A stretch of 64,000 bases of DNA from Paracoccus aminophilus JCM 7686 (GCF_000444995.1 NC_022041.1:1-64000); one strand, 5' to 3'; shown: positions 1-8,979, numbered from the stretch's first letter. Translations and numbers: made by a program. Notes: a model not told the origin generated them from the sequence alone.

Positions 1-170
1 TTAGAAGAATCCCACTTTGACCTCATCGCCGCGAAACGGTTATCCACGCGCAAAAAAGCCTGTGAAAAGAGTCCAAGAATGTGACTTTTCCAGATACCAA
101 CAGGACCATCTGAATCATCAATCTTTAATTCTTCTTTAATTTTAAGATTAAGAGACTAAGGGTAGCGCCC
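1..170. other. oriC: Candidate chromosomal replication origin (oriC) segment
   Basis: No gene is seen in these 170 bases. They hold an 8-of-9 DnaA box, a strongly AT-rich stretch (about 117-150) suited to duplex unwinding, and three GANTC sites (7-11, 69-73, 112-116), the CcrM methylation target. In Caulobacter and relatives oriC lies beside hemE, near rho, mnmEG and parAB. Here the next genes are hemJ, rho, mnmE, mnmG, rsmG and parAB. The origin may extend left beyond the window. It could instead be only the hemJ promoter, since one good DnaA box is few for an origin. Confidence 0.5.
40..48 (+). promoter_or_regulatory. DnaA box (TTATCCACG)
   Basis: TTATCCACG matches the consensus TTATCCACA at eight of nine positions. 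A weak opposite-strand candidate, TGTGAAAAG at 61-69, matches only six of nine. It lies upstream of an AT-rich tract in the candidate origin. Confidence 0.6.
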
Positions 171-617
171 ATGACCGAACTCCTGAGCCTCACTTATCCC
201 TGGGCAAAAGCCCTCCACATCATGGCCGTCATTTCGTGGATGGCTGGCATGTTCTATCTGCCGCGTTTGTTCGTCTATCACGCCGAACGCGGGCGCAGCG
301 GCACCGAGCCGACGGCCTCTTTCGTCATCATGGAAGAGAAACTTCTGCGCATGATCATGAATCCGGCGATGATCGTCACCTGGATCGCGGGGCTGTGGCT
401 CGTCGCGACGCCCGGAATCGTCGATTGGTCGTCGATCTGGCCCTGGACGAAGGCCGCGGGCGTCCTTGCAATGTCGGGCTATCACGGTTGGCTGTCGAAA
501 CAGCGCAAAGAGCTGCTCGCCGGGCGAGGGGCCTCTGGTCGGACCTATCGGATCGCCAATGAAGTGCCGACTTTGCTGATGATTGTCATCGTTCTCTCGG
601 TGATTTTGAAGTTCTGA
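171..617 (+). CDS. hemJ: Protoporphyrinogen oxidase HemJ
   Basis: 148-residue integral membrane protein of the HemJ family, which oxidises protoporphyrinogen IX to protoporphyrin IX in haem synthesis at the inner membrane. Four hydrophobic segments are visible. The first carries the family's conserved histidine (ALHIMAVISWMAGMFYLP) and is followed by PRLFVYH. The length is typical of the family. AAGGG at 158-162 sits eight bases before the ATG. It is the first gene after the candidate origin, where alphaproteobacteria often keep haem genes, and it precedes rho. It is called from the N-terminal motif and topology. Confidence 0.85.
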   Translation: MTELLSLTYPWAKALHIMAVISWMAGMFYLPRLFVYHAERGRSGTEPTASFVIMEEKLLRMIMNPAMIVTWIAGLWLVATPGIVDWSSIWPWTKAAGVLAMSGYHGWLSKQRKELLAGRGASGRTYRIANEVPTLLMIVIVLSVILKF

Positions 618-621
618 ACCC

Positions 622-650
622 TGAGTCGCGTTGACTCACCGGGTTTGAGT
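622..650 (+). promoter_or_regulatory. GANTC cluster and small hairpin between hemJ and rho
   Basis: Three GANTC (CcrM) sites fall within 29 bases: 623-627, 633-637 and 646-650. The first two form a perfect six-base inverted repeat, TGAGTC-GCGTT-GACTCA (622-638), directly after the hemJ stop. A second hairpin, CCGCC-GTCC-GGCGG, lies at 668-681. The stretch is likely the rho leader or promoter. Methylation-sensitive control is an inference from site density. Confidence 0.45.
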
Positions 651-745
651 CCCTATCTGGGCAAAAACCGCCGTCCGGCGGGGATTCTCCATGCACTGAT
701 CCGACGCGCATCTTTCTGGGTGATCGCGCATATATGGGCGGAATG

Positions 746-2017
746 ATGAGCGAAGAACGTTTGAACCTGTCCGATCTCAAGGCCAAGAGCCCGGCCGACC
801 TGCTGGCGATGGCCGAGGAATGGGAGATCGAGAACGCTTCGGCGATGCGTAAGGGCGAGATGATGTTCTCGCTTCTGAAGGAACATGCCGAAGACGGGTT
901 CGAAATCGGCGGCGATGGCGTGCTCGAGGTCGTCCAGGACGGTTTCGGCTTCCTGCGCTCGCCCGAAGCGAACTATCTGCCGGGTCCGGACGATATTTAC
1001 GTCAGCCCGGACATGATCCGGCAGCATTCCTTGCGCACCGGCGACACCGTCGAGGGCGTGATCCGCGCGCCCGGCGAGAATGAGCGTTATTTCGCGCTGA
1101 CCAAGGTCGAGAAGATCAACTTCGAAAGCCCGGAGAAGGCGAAGCACAAGGTTGCCTTCGACAACCTGACGCCGCTTTATCCGAATGAGCGGCTGAAGAT
1201 GGAAATCGAGGATCCGACGATCAAGGACCGCTCGGCCCGGATCATCGACCTGGTCGCGCCGATCGGGAAGGGCCAGCGCTCGCTGATCGTGGCGCCGCCG
1301 CGGACCGGTAAGACGGTTCTGCTGCAGAACATCGCCAATTCGATCGAACGCAACCACCCCGAATGCTACCTGATCGTGCTTCTGATCGACGAGCGGCCGG
1401 AAGAGGTTACCGATATGCAGCGGTCAGTGAAGGGCGAGGTTGTGTCCTCGACCTTTGACGAACCGGCAAGCCGTCACGTCGCAGTCTCGGAAATGGTGAT
1501 CGAGAAGGCGAAGCGGCTGGTTGAGCATAAACGAGATGTAGTCATCCTGCTCGATTCGATCACAAGACTTGGTCGTGCCTTCAACACTGTGGTGCCGAGC
1601 TCGGGTAAAGTGCTTACTGGTGGTGTTGACGCCAATGCCTTGCAGCGCCCGAAGCGTTTCTTCGGCGCCGCGCGAAACATCGAAGAGGGCGGCTCGCTGA
1701 CGATCATCGCGACTGCACTGATTGACACCGGCTCGCGCATGGACGAGGTCATCTTCGAAGAATTCAAAGGGACCGGTAACTCGGAGATCGTACTTGATCG
1801 GAAAGTTGCGGATAAACGCGTCTTCCCGGCGATGGATATCCTGAAATCCGGCACCCGGAAGGAAGAGCTGCTGGTCGATTCGAAAGATCTTCAGAAAACC
1901 TACCTGTTGCGCCGCATTCTCAACCCAATGGGAACGACCGACGCGATTGAATTCTTGATTTCGAAGTTGAAACAGACCAAGTCGAACGGCGAATTCTTCG
2001 ATTCCATGAACGCCTGA
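746..2017 (+). CDS. rho: Transcription termination factor Rho
   Basis: Hexameric RNA helicase that ends transcription at Rho-dependent sites. The N-terminal RNA-binding domain is followed by an OB-fold, then a RecA-like ATPase with Walker A APPRTGKT (residues about 183-190). The conserved secondary-channel stretch [16 protein letters not shown] follows. The start at 746 gives the family N-terminus [12 protein letters not shown]. In-frame ATGs at 734 and 743 would add MGGM or M. No Shine-Dalgarno sequence decides among them, since GGCGGA at 737-742 is too close to 746 to be ideal. With the 746 start the protein is 423 residues, normal for Rho. Confidence 0.96.
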   Translation: MSEERLNLSDLKAKSPADLLAMAEEWEIENASAMRKGEMMFSLLKEHAEDGFEIGGDGVLEVVQDGFGFLRSPEANYLPGPDDIYVSPDMIRQHSLRTGDTVEGVIRAPGENERYFALTKVEKINFESPEKAKHKVAFDNLTPLYPNERLKMEIEDPTIKDRSARIIDLVAPIGKGQRSLIVAPPRTGKTVLLQNIANSIERNHPECYLIVLLIDERPEEVTDMQRSVKGEVVSSTFDEPASRHVAVSEMVIEKAKRLVEHKRDVVILLDSITRLGRAFNTVVPSSGKVLTGGVDANALQRPKRFFGAARNIEEGGSLTIIATALIDTGSRMDEVIFEEFKGTGNSEIVLDRKVADKRVFPAMDILKSGTRKEELLVDSKDLQKTYLLRRILNPMGTTDAIEFLISKLKQTKSNGEFFDSMNA

Positions 2018-2033
2018 GGTCCGGGAGACTGAA

Positions 2034-3284
2034 TTGGACACGATTTTTGCAGAAGCAACGCCTCCCGGCCGGGGGGGCGTTTCTGTCATTCGTGTAAGCG
2101 GGCTGCGCGCGCGCGAGGCGCTTGAATATCTGGCGGGCGAGGTTGCGGAAGCGCGCCGCGGCTATCTTCGGACCTTGCGCGACGGGGATGACGTGATTGA
2201 CCAAGCGCTGGTCATCCGCTTTGAGCAAGATGCGAGTTTTACCGGCGAGAGCGTTGCCGAACTTCAGCTGCATGGCGCGCCTGTTATCGTTCAACGTGTT
2301 GAAACTGCACTGCTTTCTTTGGGATTGCGCCGTGCCGAGGCGGGTGAGTTCACGAAACGGGCGTTCATCAATGGGCGGATGGATCTTGCCGAGGCAGAGG
2401 GGCTCTCTGATCTCTTGGCCGCGGAAACAGAGGCGCAACGCAAGTTGGCAATGCGCGCGACGAGCGGTGAAATCGGGCAGTTTTCTGAACGGATGCGAGC
2501 GCTGCTAATTCGCGCCGGCGCTTTGGTTGAGGCGAGCATTGACTTTGCCGACGAGGATGTTCCGGAAGATATTCCCGCCGAGACGTTCCAGCTTTTGGCC
2601 GAAGTGCGCGCGGAGCTGGAACGGGTGTTGGCCCAGTACCCGGCGACAGAGCGGCTTCGCCAGGGTTACGAGGTCGCGATTATCGGGCCACCGAATGCCG
2701 GAAAATCAACGCTGCTAAATCAGATCGGTAAACGCAAGGTTGCGCTGGTATCAGATATTGCTGGGACGACTCGAGATGTGATCGAGTTACGCACGGATCT
2801 GAAAGGGCTCCCAGTTACATTCCTCGATACGGCCGGTCTTCGTGAAAGCGATGATCAGGTTGAGGCGATGGGCGTTGCTTTGGCACAGGAGCGCGCGGAT
2901 GCTGCAGATCTGCGAATCCATCTCTCGCCAGATGGGGGTAAGCAGGCCGGCTTCCGTGACGGCGATCTTCTTGTCCGGGCCAAGAGCGATCTATCTGGCG
3001 CGGGGATCTCTGGCTTGACCGGGGAGGGGGTCGCGGATTTGCTCGAATCGGTGTATAGCGTGTTAAGGATGCGATCCTCTGGTGTCGGACTTGTTAGCCA
3101 TCTTCGCCAGGCAGATGCACTAAGGCGGGCAGTATCGTCTTTGGAAATCGAGCGAGGGCTGTTACCGGAGTTTGTCGCGGAAAAAATTCGCCAGGCGATT
3201 CATGAGATGTCCTCGATGGTAGGGAAGATCGGCGCAGAAGAATATTTCGATGAGATCTTCTCGTCGTTCTGTATCGGGAAATAG
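2034..3284 (+). CDS. mnmE: tRNA uridine-5-carboxymethylaminomethyl modification GTPase MnmE
   Basis: GTPase that works with MnmG to modify wobble uridine U34 of tRNAs. It has an N-terminal tetrahydrofolate-binding domain (from MDTIFAEATPPGRGG). A helical domain is interrupted by a Ras-like G domain with P-loop GPPNAGKST near residues 218-226, DTAG (G3), and the C-terminal FCIGK whose Cys is catalytic. It starts at TTG, chosen because GGGAG at 2023-2027 is well spaced and no ATG fits the family N-terminus. At 416 residues it is slightly shorter than E. coli MnmE (about 454). The stop is immediately followed by mnmG, so translation is coupled. Confidence 0.95.
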   Translation: MDTIFAEATPPGRGGVSVIRVSGLRAREALEYLAGEVAEARRGYLRTLRDGDDVIDQALVIRFEQDASFTGESVAELQLHGAPVIVQRVETALLSLGLRRAEAGEFTKRAFINGRMDLAEAEGLSDLLAAETEAQRKLAMRATSGEIGQFSERMRALLIRAGALVEASIDFADEDVPEDIPAETFQLLAEVRAELERVLAQYPATERLRQGYEVAIIGPPNAGKSTLLNQIGKRKVALVSDIAGTTRDVIELRTDLKGLPVTFLDTAGLRESDDQVEAMGVALAQERADAADLRIHLSPDGGKQAGFRDGDLLVRAKSDLSGAGISGLTGEGVADLLESVYSVLRMRSSGVGLVSHLRQADALRRAVSSLEIERGLLPEFVAEKIRQAIHEMSSMVGKIGAEEYFDEIFSSFCIGK

Positions 3285-5153
3285 GTGTTTCACGTGAAAC
3301 AATATGATGTCGTAGTTATCGGTGGAGGCCATGCGGGATTGGAAGCCGCCATGGCATCAGCACGGATGGGCGTGAGTACTGCGTTGGTAACTCTCAAAAT
3401 CGACGATCTCGGGACGATGTCGTGCAATCCGGCAATTGGAGGTCTCGGGAAGGGGCATCTTGTTCGGGAAATCGACGCCCTTGACGGTGTCATGGGTAGG
3501 ATCGCGGACGAAGCTGGCATTCAGTTTAGGTTGCTGAACCGTCGAAAGGGGCCAGCGGTACAGGGACCGCGAGCGCAGGCTGACAGGGCGCTCTATCGTG
3601 CGGCGGCCTACAGAATGGCAACTGCGCAAAGAAATCTGGATCTTATATCCGGTGAAGTGGCCGAAATTGTGTCGGAAGGCGGCCAGGTCCGCGGTGTTCG
3701 CCTTGCAAATGGCGAGGAGATCTCGGCTCGATCCGTCATTCTCACTACGGGAACATTTCTTAACGGCGTTATTCACGTCGGCGATGTTAGCCGTCCGGCT
3801 GGACGCTGGGGCGATGCCGCCTCGGTAAGATTGGCGGAATCTTTGGCGCCCTTGGGGCTTACGCTCGGACGATTGAAAACTGGAACGCCGCCTCGATTGG
3901 ATCGTGCGAGCATCGACTGGGATTCCTTGGATAAGCAGCCTGGCGATGACGATCCTGTTCTCTTTTCCTATATGAATGACCAGTTTTCCGGCCAGCAGGT
4001 CGATTGTGCCATAACCCACACGAATGAGCGGACCCATGACGTCATCCGCCGGAACCTCGAGCGTTCGGCGATGTACGGCGGGCATATTGCCGGGGTTGGA
4101 CCTAGATATTGTCCCTCCATCGAGGACAAGGTCGTGCGCTTCGCCGATAAGCTGTCTCATCAGGTTTTTCTCGAGCCCGAAGGGTTGAATACCAATCTCG
4201 TTTATCCGAACGGCATATCGACGTCTTTGCCCGAGGATATTCAGCGAGAGTATGTGAAATCGATTCGAGGTCTGGAAGAGGTAGAAATTGTTCAACCAGG
4301 TTATGCGGTCGAATATGACTATGTCGATCCGCGCGCATTGAAATCGACGCTCGAAGTAAAGGCGATTGACGGTCTTTACTTCGCAGGGCAGATCAACGGT
4401 ACCACTGGTTATGAGGAAGCTGCTGCGCAAGGTTTGATTGCGGGTCTGAACGCCGCGCTTTCTGCTCAGGGACGATCACCGCTGGCGATGAGCCGTTCGC
4501 AGAGTTATATCGGTGTTATGATCGACGATCTTGTCACGCGTGGGGTGAGCGAGCCTTACCGGATGTTTACCTCGCGAGCTGAATACCGGCTGTCGTTGCG
4601 CGCTGATAACGCGGATCAGAGGCTTACACCGCTTGGAATCGAAATCGGCGCCGTGTCGGAGGACCGTAAGGCGCGCTTTTCTGACAAAATGAGCCGCTAT
4701 GACGCCGCGCGGCGCATTGCCCAGGGCTCCGCCTTTTCGCCATCCGAGCTTCTGTCCAGAGGCATAGAGGTTCGGCAAGATGGCGTAAGGCGCAGTGTAT
4801 TTGGTCTTCTGGGACAGGGCGGCATTGCGCGCGATGAGGTCCTTAGGCTGGATTCGCGTCTTGCAGATTTCTCTAAGGAGACAATTGAGCAAGTCGCGAC
4901 TGACGCGTTGTATTTTCAGTACACGGATCGGCAAGAGCGCGACGCGGAAATGCTGAGGAAGGAGGAGGGTGTAAAGATCCCGTCCGACTTTAGCTACGAA
5001 ACTATTTCAGGGCTTTCTAACGAATTGAAGGATAAGCTTCAGCGTTATCAGCCGACGACATTGTCCGCTGCCGCTGTGATAGAGGGCATGACCCCAGCAG
5101 CGCTGACGCTTTTGTTGGCCGTTTTGCGCACCAGCGAGCGGCGCTCAGCATGA
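3285..5153 (+). CDS. mnmG: tRNA uridine-5-carboxymethylaminomethyl modification enzyme MnmG
   Basis: FAD-dependent partner of MnmE in U34 tRNA modification. The N-terminal dinucleotide-binding motif [10 protein letters not shown], the SCNPAIGG(L)GKGHL block and the [18 protein letters not shown] stretch are diagnostic. At 622 residues it has the usual family length. The GTG start directly follows the mnmE stop. The first codons lie inside a perfect parS site, giving the peptide FHVK. An alternative GTG at 3294 would shorten it by three residues. Codons in this gene are much richer in A/T at third positions than in most of the window; 27 of 60 bases at 4261-4320 are G or C. Confidence 0.96.
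   Translation: MFHVKQYDVVVIGGGHAGLEAAMASARMGVSTALVTLKIDDLGTMSCNPAIGGLGKGHLVREIDALDGVMGRIADEAGIQFRLLNRRKGPAVQGPRAQADRALYRAAAYRMATAQRNLDLISGEVAEIVSEGGQVRGVRLANGEEISARSVILTTGTFLNGVIHVGDVSRPAGRWGDAASVRLAESLAPLGLTLGRLKTGTPPRLDRASIDWDSLDKQPGDDDPVLFSYMNDQFSGQQVDCAITHTNERTHDVIRRNLERSAMYGGHIAGVGPRYCPSIEDKVVRFADKLSHQVFLEPEGLNTNLVYPNGISTSLPEDIQREYVKSIRGLEEVEIVQPGYAVEYDYVDPRALKSTLEVKAIDGLYFAGQINGTTGYEEAAAQGLIAGLNAALSAQGRSPLAMSRSQSYIGVMIDDLVTRGVSEPYRMFTSRAEYRLSLRADNADQRLTPLGIEIGAVSEDRKARFSDKMSRYDAARRIAQGSAFSPSELLSRGIEVRQDGVRRSVFGLLGQGGIARDEVLRLDSRLADFSKETIEQVATDALYFQYTDRQERDAEMLRKEEGVKIPSDFSYETISGLSNELKDKLQRYQPTTLSAAAVIEGMTPAALTLLLAVLRTSERRSA
3286..3301. promoter_or_regulatory. parS: parS centromere site 1
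   Basis: TGTTTCACGTGAAACA is a perfect 16-base palindrome identical to the canonical bacterial parS, the loading site for ParB. It overlaps the mnmG start codon region about 3.2 kb from the parB gene. Confidence 0.95.
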
Positions 5154-5737
5154 TCGATGTTTCACGTGAAACAGCGCGTGCGCTCGCGCAATACTGCGAG
5201 CTTGTTCGAAAATGGAACCCTCGGATCAATCTCGTAGCCGCAGGTAGCCTGCTGGAATTTGAAGAGCGGCATTTGCGGGATAGCCTGCAGCTCGTCGACT
5301 TGTCCGCAAAAACAAATACGAACTGGGTGGATCTTGGTAGCGGGGGCGGCTTACCCGGCTTGGTCGTTGCAATTTCACGGCCCGATCTTGAGGTAAAACT
5401 CATCGAAAGTGATCGGCGCAAAGCAGAGTTTTTGCGGACGGTTTGTCGAGAACTTGGGCTGAAGAATTGCGCAATCGTTGCGCAGCGGATCGAAGCTGTA
5501 GATCGGCTTGATGTCGCCAACATTAGTGCACGCGCTCTTGCGGCGCTTCCGCTTCTCATGTCATATGTGAGCAGGCATCTGGCAGAAGACGGGACCGCGT
5601 GGCTGATGAAAGGTAGAAATTGGCACGCCGAGGTCGAGGAAGCGCGGAAAACATGGCGCTTTGATCTGATATCACATCCAAGTCTGACCGACGAAAATGC
5701 CGCGATCCTGGAAATTAGAAGGATAGAACATGTCTGA
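5150..5737 (+). CDS. rsmG: 16S rRNA (guanine527-N7)-methyltransferase RsmG
   Basis: SAM-dependent methyltransferase of 16S rRNA G527, formerly GidB. The SAM-binding loop [15 protein letters not shown] is clear, followed by [12 protein letters not shown], which contacts the cofactor. At 195 residues it is near the family length. Its ATG overlaps the mnmG stop (ATGA), and its 3' end overlaps parA by eight bases, so mnmE-mnmG-rsmG-parA is one transcript unit. A second perfect parS site covers codons 3-8. Confidence 0.94.
   Translation: MIDVSRETARALAQYCELVRKWNPRINLVAAGSLLEFEERHLRDSLQLVDLSAKTNTNWVDLGSGGGLPGLVVAISRPDLEVKLIESDRRKAEFLRTVCRELGLKNCAIVAQRIEAVDRLDVANISARALAALPLLMSYVSRHLAEDGTAWLMKGRNWHAEVEEARKTWRFDLISHPSLTDENAAILEIRRIEHV
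5158..5173. promoter_or_regulatory. parS: parS centromere site 2
   Basis: A second perfect TGTTTCACGTGAAACA, 1,872 bases from the first. It lies inside the start of rsmG and is read in a different frame (VSRET) from site 1 (FHVK). The DNA palindrome is therefore conserved independently of the peptide. Confidence 0.95.
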
Positions 5738-6506
5738 GGCCCGGATCATCGCGGTCGCAAACCAGAAGGGCGGGGTGGGAAAGACCACAACAGCCGTCAA
5801 TCTTGGGGCATCGCTTGCGGAACTTGGCCATTCGGTCGTTGTGATTGATTTGGACCCGCAGGGAAACGCGTCTACCGGCTTGGGTGTTCCTCCTGAGGCG
5901 CGAGAAGTCAATTCGTTCGACCTGCTTCTGGGAGAAATGGCTTTCTCTGATAGCATCCAGAGTACCGAGATTGAAAACCTTCGAATTGTCCCCTCGAGCA
6001 GCGATCTCGCCGCCGCTGATTTGCAGCTCGCGTCGATTCCGGGGCGCACTCAGTTACTCCGCAAGAAGCTGCGCGCAAGCAGTGAAGCCAGCTATATCTT
6101 GATTGACTGCCCACCAGCTCTGGGATTGCTGACCGTGAATGCGATGGTCGCAGCCGATAGCGTTTTGGTTCCGCTACAGGCAGAGTTTTACGCGCTTGAA
6201 GGTCTGTCGCAATTGCTCATGACCGTACGCGAGGTCAGGCAAGGGGCCAATCCAGATCTGCGCATTGAAGGTGTGTTGCTGACAATGGCAGATAATCGTA
6301 ACAATCTTTCGCAGCAGGTTGAGGCCGACGCTCGAGCGACTTTGTCCGATCTGGTTTACTCGACGGTTATTCCGCGAAATGTCCGTCTTTCTGAAGCGCC
6401 GTCGCATGCGATGCCGGTGTTGAGCTATGATTCCACGTCCAAGGGGAGCGGCGCTTACCGCGCGCTCGCCCGAGAATTTCTGAGCCGCCAGCTTGTATCT
6501 GTTTAA
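5730..6506 (+). CDS. parA: Chromosome partitioning ATPase ParA
   Basis: Deviant-Walker ATPase that forms the DNA-bound gradient pulling ParB-parS complexes to the poles. The motif QKGGVGKTTTAVNL lies near the N-terminus. The DLDPQGNAST (A') and DCPPALGLLTVNA (Walker B) blocks follow. At 258 residues it is the size of chromosomal Soj/ParA, without the N-terminal HTH of plasmid ParA proteins. The ATG overlaps rsmG and parB follows after 15 bases. The two parS sites just upstream identify this as the chromosomal partition locus. Confidence 0.95.
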   Translation: MSEARIIAVANQKGGVGKTTTAVNLGASLAELGHSVVVIDLDPQGNASTGLGVPPEAREVNSFDLLLGEMAFSDSIQSTEIENLRIVPSSSDLAAADLQLASIPGRTQLLRKKLRASSEASYILIDCPPALGLLTVNAMVAADSVLVPLQAEFYALEGLSQLLMTVREVRQGANPDLRIEGVLLTMADNRNNLSQQVEADARATLSDLVYSTVIPRNVRLSEAPSHAMPVLSYDSTSKGSGAYRALAREFLSRQLVSV

Positions 6507-6521
6507 GAAGGAAAAAATGAC

Positions 6522-7403
6522 GTGTCGGAAGCGAAACCAGAGAAGCGGGGACTTGGCCGGGGGCTTTCTGCACTGATGGCCGATGTCGACTTGATTCCTT
6601 CCGAGCGTCCGGCGCAGCGCCAGACGCTTCCTGTTGAACAGATTACGCCCAATCCGGACCAACCGCGGCGGAGCTTTGAGCCGGAAGCTCTGCAGGAATT
6701 GGCGCAATCTTTGCGCAGCAGGGGCATTCTTCAGCCGCTCATCGTGCGCCCGCATCCGCAGGATAAGGGGCTCTATCAGATTGTCGCCGGTGAGCGCCGC
6801 TGGCGTGCGGCGCAGATCGCGCAGCTGCATGAAGTGCCGGTGATTGTCAGCAATCTGAGCGATACCGAAGTTCTAGAGATTGCAATTGTCGAGAACATCC
6901 AGCGTTCGGATCTGAATGCGATCGAAGAGGCGGGCTCCTACAAGCAGTTGATGGAGCGGTTTGGTCATACGCAAGAGCGGCTCGCTGAGGCGTTGAACAA
7001 GAGCCGCAGCCATATCGCGAACCTTTTGCGCCTTTTGAACCTGCCGGAGCAGGTTCAGGCCTGGCTAAAAGAGGGTAAACTGACCGCGGGTCACGCCCGT
7101 GCTTTGATTACCGCGCCAAACGCCGTCGAGCTAGCCCGCAAGGTGATCGAGCGCAATCTGTCCGTTCGTGAGACGGAAGAGCTCGTTCGCCGGCAGGCAG
7201 AGCCTAGCCAGGCCAAAGCGCGGCGTCCGCGCGAAGTTGAGAAGGACGCGGACACCCGGGCTCTGGAAGGGGATCTGACGGCGCAGCTGCGGATGCCGGT
7301 GAGCATTAACCACGCTGGCCTTGATGGCGGCGAGATCGTCGTGCGCTACAAAGACCTCGATCAGCTTGATCGTCTGTGCCAACTGCTGGGCGCGGGCGCC
7401 TAG
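6522..7403 (+). CDS. parB: Chromosome partitioning protein ParB
   Basis: CTP-dependent DNA clamp that loads at parS and spreads. Visible parts are the N-terminal GRGLSAL segment and the CTP-binding motifs GERRWRA and ENIQRSDLNAIEEA. Next come a helix-turn-helix (TQERLAEALNKSRSHIANLLRLL) and a C-terminal dimerisation domain. The GTG start at 6522 was chosen because AAGAAGGA at 6505-6512 is spaced nine bases upstream. The nearer ATG at 6517 is out of frame. At 293 residues it has the normal chromosomal ParB length. A strong terminator follows. Confidence 0.95.
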   Translation: MSEAKPEKRGLGRGLSALMADVDLIPSERPAQRQTLPVEQITPNPDQPRRSFEPEALQELAQSLRSRGILQPLIVRPHPQDKGLYQIVAGERRWRAAQIAQLHEVPVIVSNLSDTEVLEIAIVENIQRSDLNAIEEAGSYKQLMERFGHTQERLAEALNKSRSHIANLLRLLNLPEQVQAWLKEGKLTAGHARALITAPNAVELARKVIERNLSVRETEELVRRQAEPSQAKARRPREVEKDADTRALEGDLTAQLRMPVSINHAGLDGGEIVVRYKDLDQLDRLCQLLGAGA

Positions 7404-7434
7404 GGGTTTACGTTATCCGATCTGAGTAAATTAC

Positions 7435-7463
7435 GCCGGAGATGTTACATCTCCGGCTTTTTT
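7435..7463 (+). terminator. Rho-independent terminator after parB
   Basis: GCCGGAGATG-TTA-CATCTCCGGC forms a perfect ten-base stem (7435-7457) with a three-base loop and six T residues directly after it. It closes the hemJ/rho-to-parB gene block. Confidence 0.93.
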
Positions 7464-7660
7464 GTTCCCCTTTTTGTGCCTCTTTGCGAATGCCGCAACG
7501 AGATCAAGCGCGGAATCCCGCGTCTTTCCCTGAACATGCACCCGTTAAGGAAAAATGTCCTATTTTTTGGCGTCAGCGAATTAATATCTACCAATCCAAT
7601 CGTCTTTTGGTATTATCATTTTTGCCAACGAACGAATCTGCAAGGCAAAGGAGTAGAATC
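7464..7660 (+). promoter_or_regulatory. Upstream region and candidate autoregulatory operator of the Lrp-type gene
   Basis: No gene is supported here; it is AT-richer than its surroundings. An inverted repeat TACCAA-N12-TTGGTA spans 7589-7612, about 49 bases before the Lrp-type start. AT-rich imperfect palindromes are typical Lrp/AsnC sites, and most members control their own gene. AAAGGAG at 7647-7653 is the ribosome-binding site of the next gene. Confidence 0.45.
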
Positions 7661-8134
7661 ATGGCTGAACTTGACCTGATCGACCGCAAAATCGTTGCCT
7701 CGCTGATGCAGGACGCGTCGCTTTCCGTCGCGCGCCTGGCCGAGCGGGTCGGGCTGTCGCAAACACCGTGCTGGAAGCGCATCCAGCGGCTTGAGAGCAC
7801 GGGGATCATTACTGGCCGCGTCGCTCGGGTCGATCCGGTGAAGCTTGGGCTGGGCCTGACGGTCTTTGTCGCGGTCGAGGCCGCCGATCACAGCGCCGAC
7901 TGGCGCGAGCATTTCCAGACGGAGCTCGCGCGTCACCCAGAGATCATCGAGGCGCATCGCCTTGCCGGTCCGACCGACTATCTGCTGCGTGTCGTGGTGA
8001 AAGACATGCCCGCCTTTGACGACTTCTACCGTCGTCTGACCAGCGGTGTGCCGATGCGCAATGTGACCTCACATTTCGCGATGGAGCCGGTCAAGAACGA
8101 GAATGTTCTGCCGATCGACACCCGCAATCACTGA
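7661..8134 (+). CDS. Lrp/AsnC family transcriptional regulator
   Basis: 157-residue feast/famine-type regulator. The N-terminal helix-turn-helix runs from LDLIDRKIVASL through SVARLAERVGLSQTPCWKRIQRLE. The C-terminal RAM ligand domain includes HRLAGPTDYLLRVVVKDM. The start at 7661 is set by AAAGGAG seven bases upstream. A longer frame opens at 7442 inside the parB terminator and is not credible. The protein resembles small amino-acid-responsive regulators, but its targets cannot be told from the sequence. Its 3' end overlaps convergent nagB by seven bases. Confidence 0.9.
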   Translation: MAELDLIDRKIVASLMQDASLSVARLAERVGLSQTPCWKRIQRLESTGIITGRVARVDPVKLGLGLTVFVAVEAADHSADWREHFQTELARHPEIIEAHRLAGPTDYLLRVVVKDMPAFDDFYRRLTSGVPMRNVTSHFAMEPVKNENVLPIDTRNH

Positions 8135-8913
8135 AGCTCGTCACGCGCCGAGCCGTCGGGATGAACGTGAAGGTAATAGTCCTTCAGCTTCAGATCCTGG
8201 GCGGCGGCGCGGTCGAGAATGACCGTCGCTTTCGGATGCAGCTGTAATGCCGAGGCAGGGCAGACGGCAGCCAGCGGACCCTCGACCATCGCCGCGACCG
8301 GCGCGGCCTTGCCCGCGCCCACAGCGAGCAGAAGGCAGCCTCTCGCGTCGAGGATCGTGCCCACGCCCATGGTGATCGCAAGGGACGGGATATGCTCGTC
8401 CGCACGAAAATAGCGGCTGTTTGCCTCTCTGGTTTCGCGGGTCAATGTCTTGATCCGCGTTCTGCTTTTGAGGCTCGAGGTCGGCTCATTAAAGCCGATA
8501 TGCCCGTTGTGCCCGATCCCGAGCAGCTGCAGATCAAGGCCGCCGCATTGGGCGATCGTGGCCTCATAGCGGGCGGCCTCGGCTTCGGGATCGCGGGCAT
8601 CGCCGCGCGGCAGGTGGGTGCGCTGAAGGTCGATGTCGACCTGCGAAAACAGCACCCGGTTCATATAGCTGCGATAGGATTGCGGATGGCTGGGCGCGAG
8701 GCCGACATATTCGTCGAGGTTGAAGGTCGTGACCCCAGAGAAGCTGAGTTTGCCCGCGCGGTGGCACGCCACCAGCCGCTCATAGACCGGCAGCATGGTG
8801 CCCCCAGTCGCCAGCCCCAGCACCGTGCGGCTGCGTTCGCGGATCGCCTCTGAAATCATCTCTGCCGCGCGTTCCTGCGCGGCTTCTGCGGTGTCGAGAA
8901 TCAGGATTTTCAT
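8128..8913 (-). CDS. nagB: Glucosamine-6-phosphate deaminase NagB
   Basis: Converts glucosamine 6-phosphate to fructose 6-phosphate and ammonia in amino-sugar catabolism. The family signatures are LGLATGGTMLPVYERL near the N-terminus, FNLDEYVGL with the catalytic Asp, and GIGHNGHIGFNEP around the active-site His. Length of 261 residues fits NagB. No nagA or N-acetylglucosamine transporter lies beside it here. It follows the tauR-like gene on the same strand after a 66-base gap, so it may be read through from there. Confidence 0.9.
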   Translation of the reverse strand: MKILILDTAEAAQERAAEMISEAIRERSRTVLGLATGGTMLPVYERLVACHRAGKLSFSGVTTFNLDEYVGLAPSHPQSYRSYMNRVLFSQVDIDLQRTHLPRGDARDPEAEAARYEATIAQCGGLDLQLLGIGHNGHIGFNEPTSSLKSRTRIKTLTRETREANSRYFRADEHIPSLAITMGVGTILDARGCLLLAVGAGKAAPVAAMVEGPLAAVCPASALQLHPKATVILDRAAAQDLKLKDYYLHVHPDGSARDELQ

Positions 8914-8979
8914 GGCTTTGCCTTCCTTGGGTGCCGGGATGGTGCCGGTCTGCCCCGCAGCGTCAAGCCCCTGAATGAA

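Noticed and set aside
61..69. Second DnaA box in the left intergenic region
   Set aside because: TGTGAAAAG matches the reverse consensus at only six of nine positions.
7442..7660. N-terminal extension of the Lrp-type regulator
   Set aside because: It would begin inside the parB terminator; AAAGGAG before 7661 marks the true start.
8392..8853. Plus-strand open frame opposite nagB
   Set aside because: Its translation has no family features and runs antisense to a clear NagB; long antisense frames are common in this GC-rich DNA.
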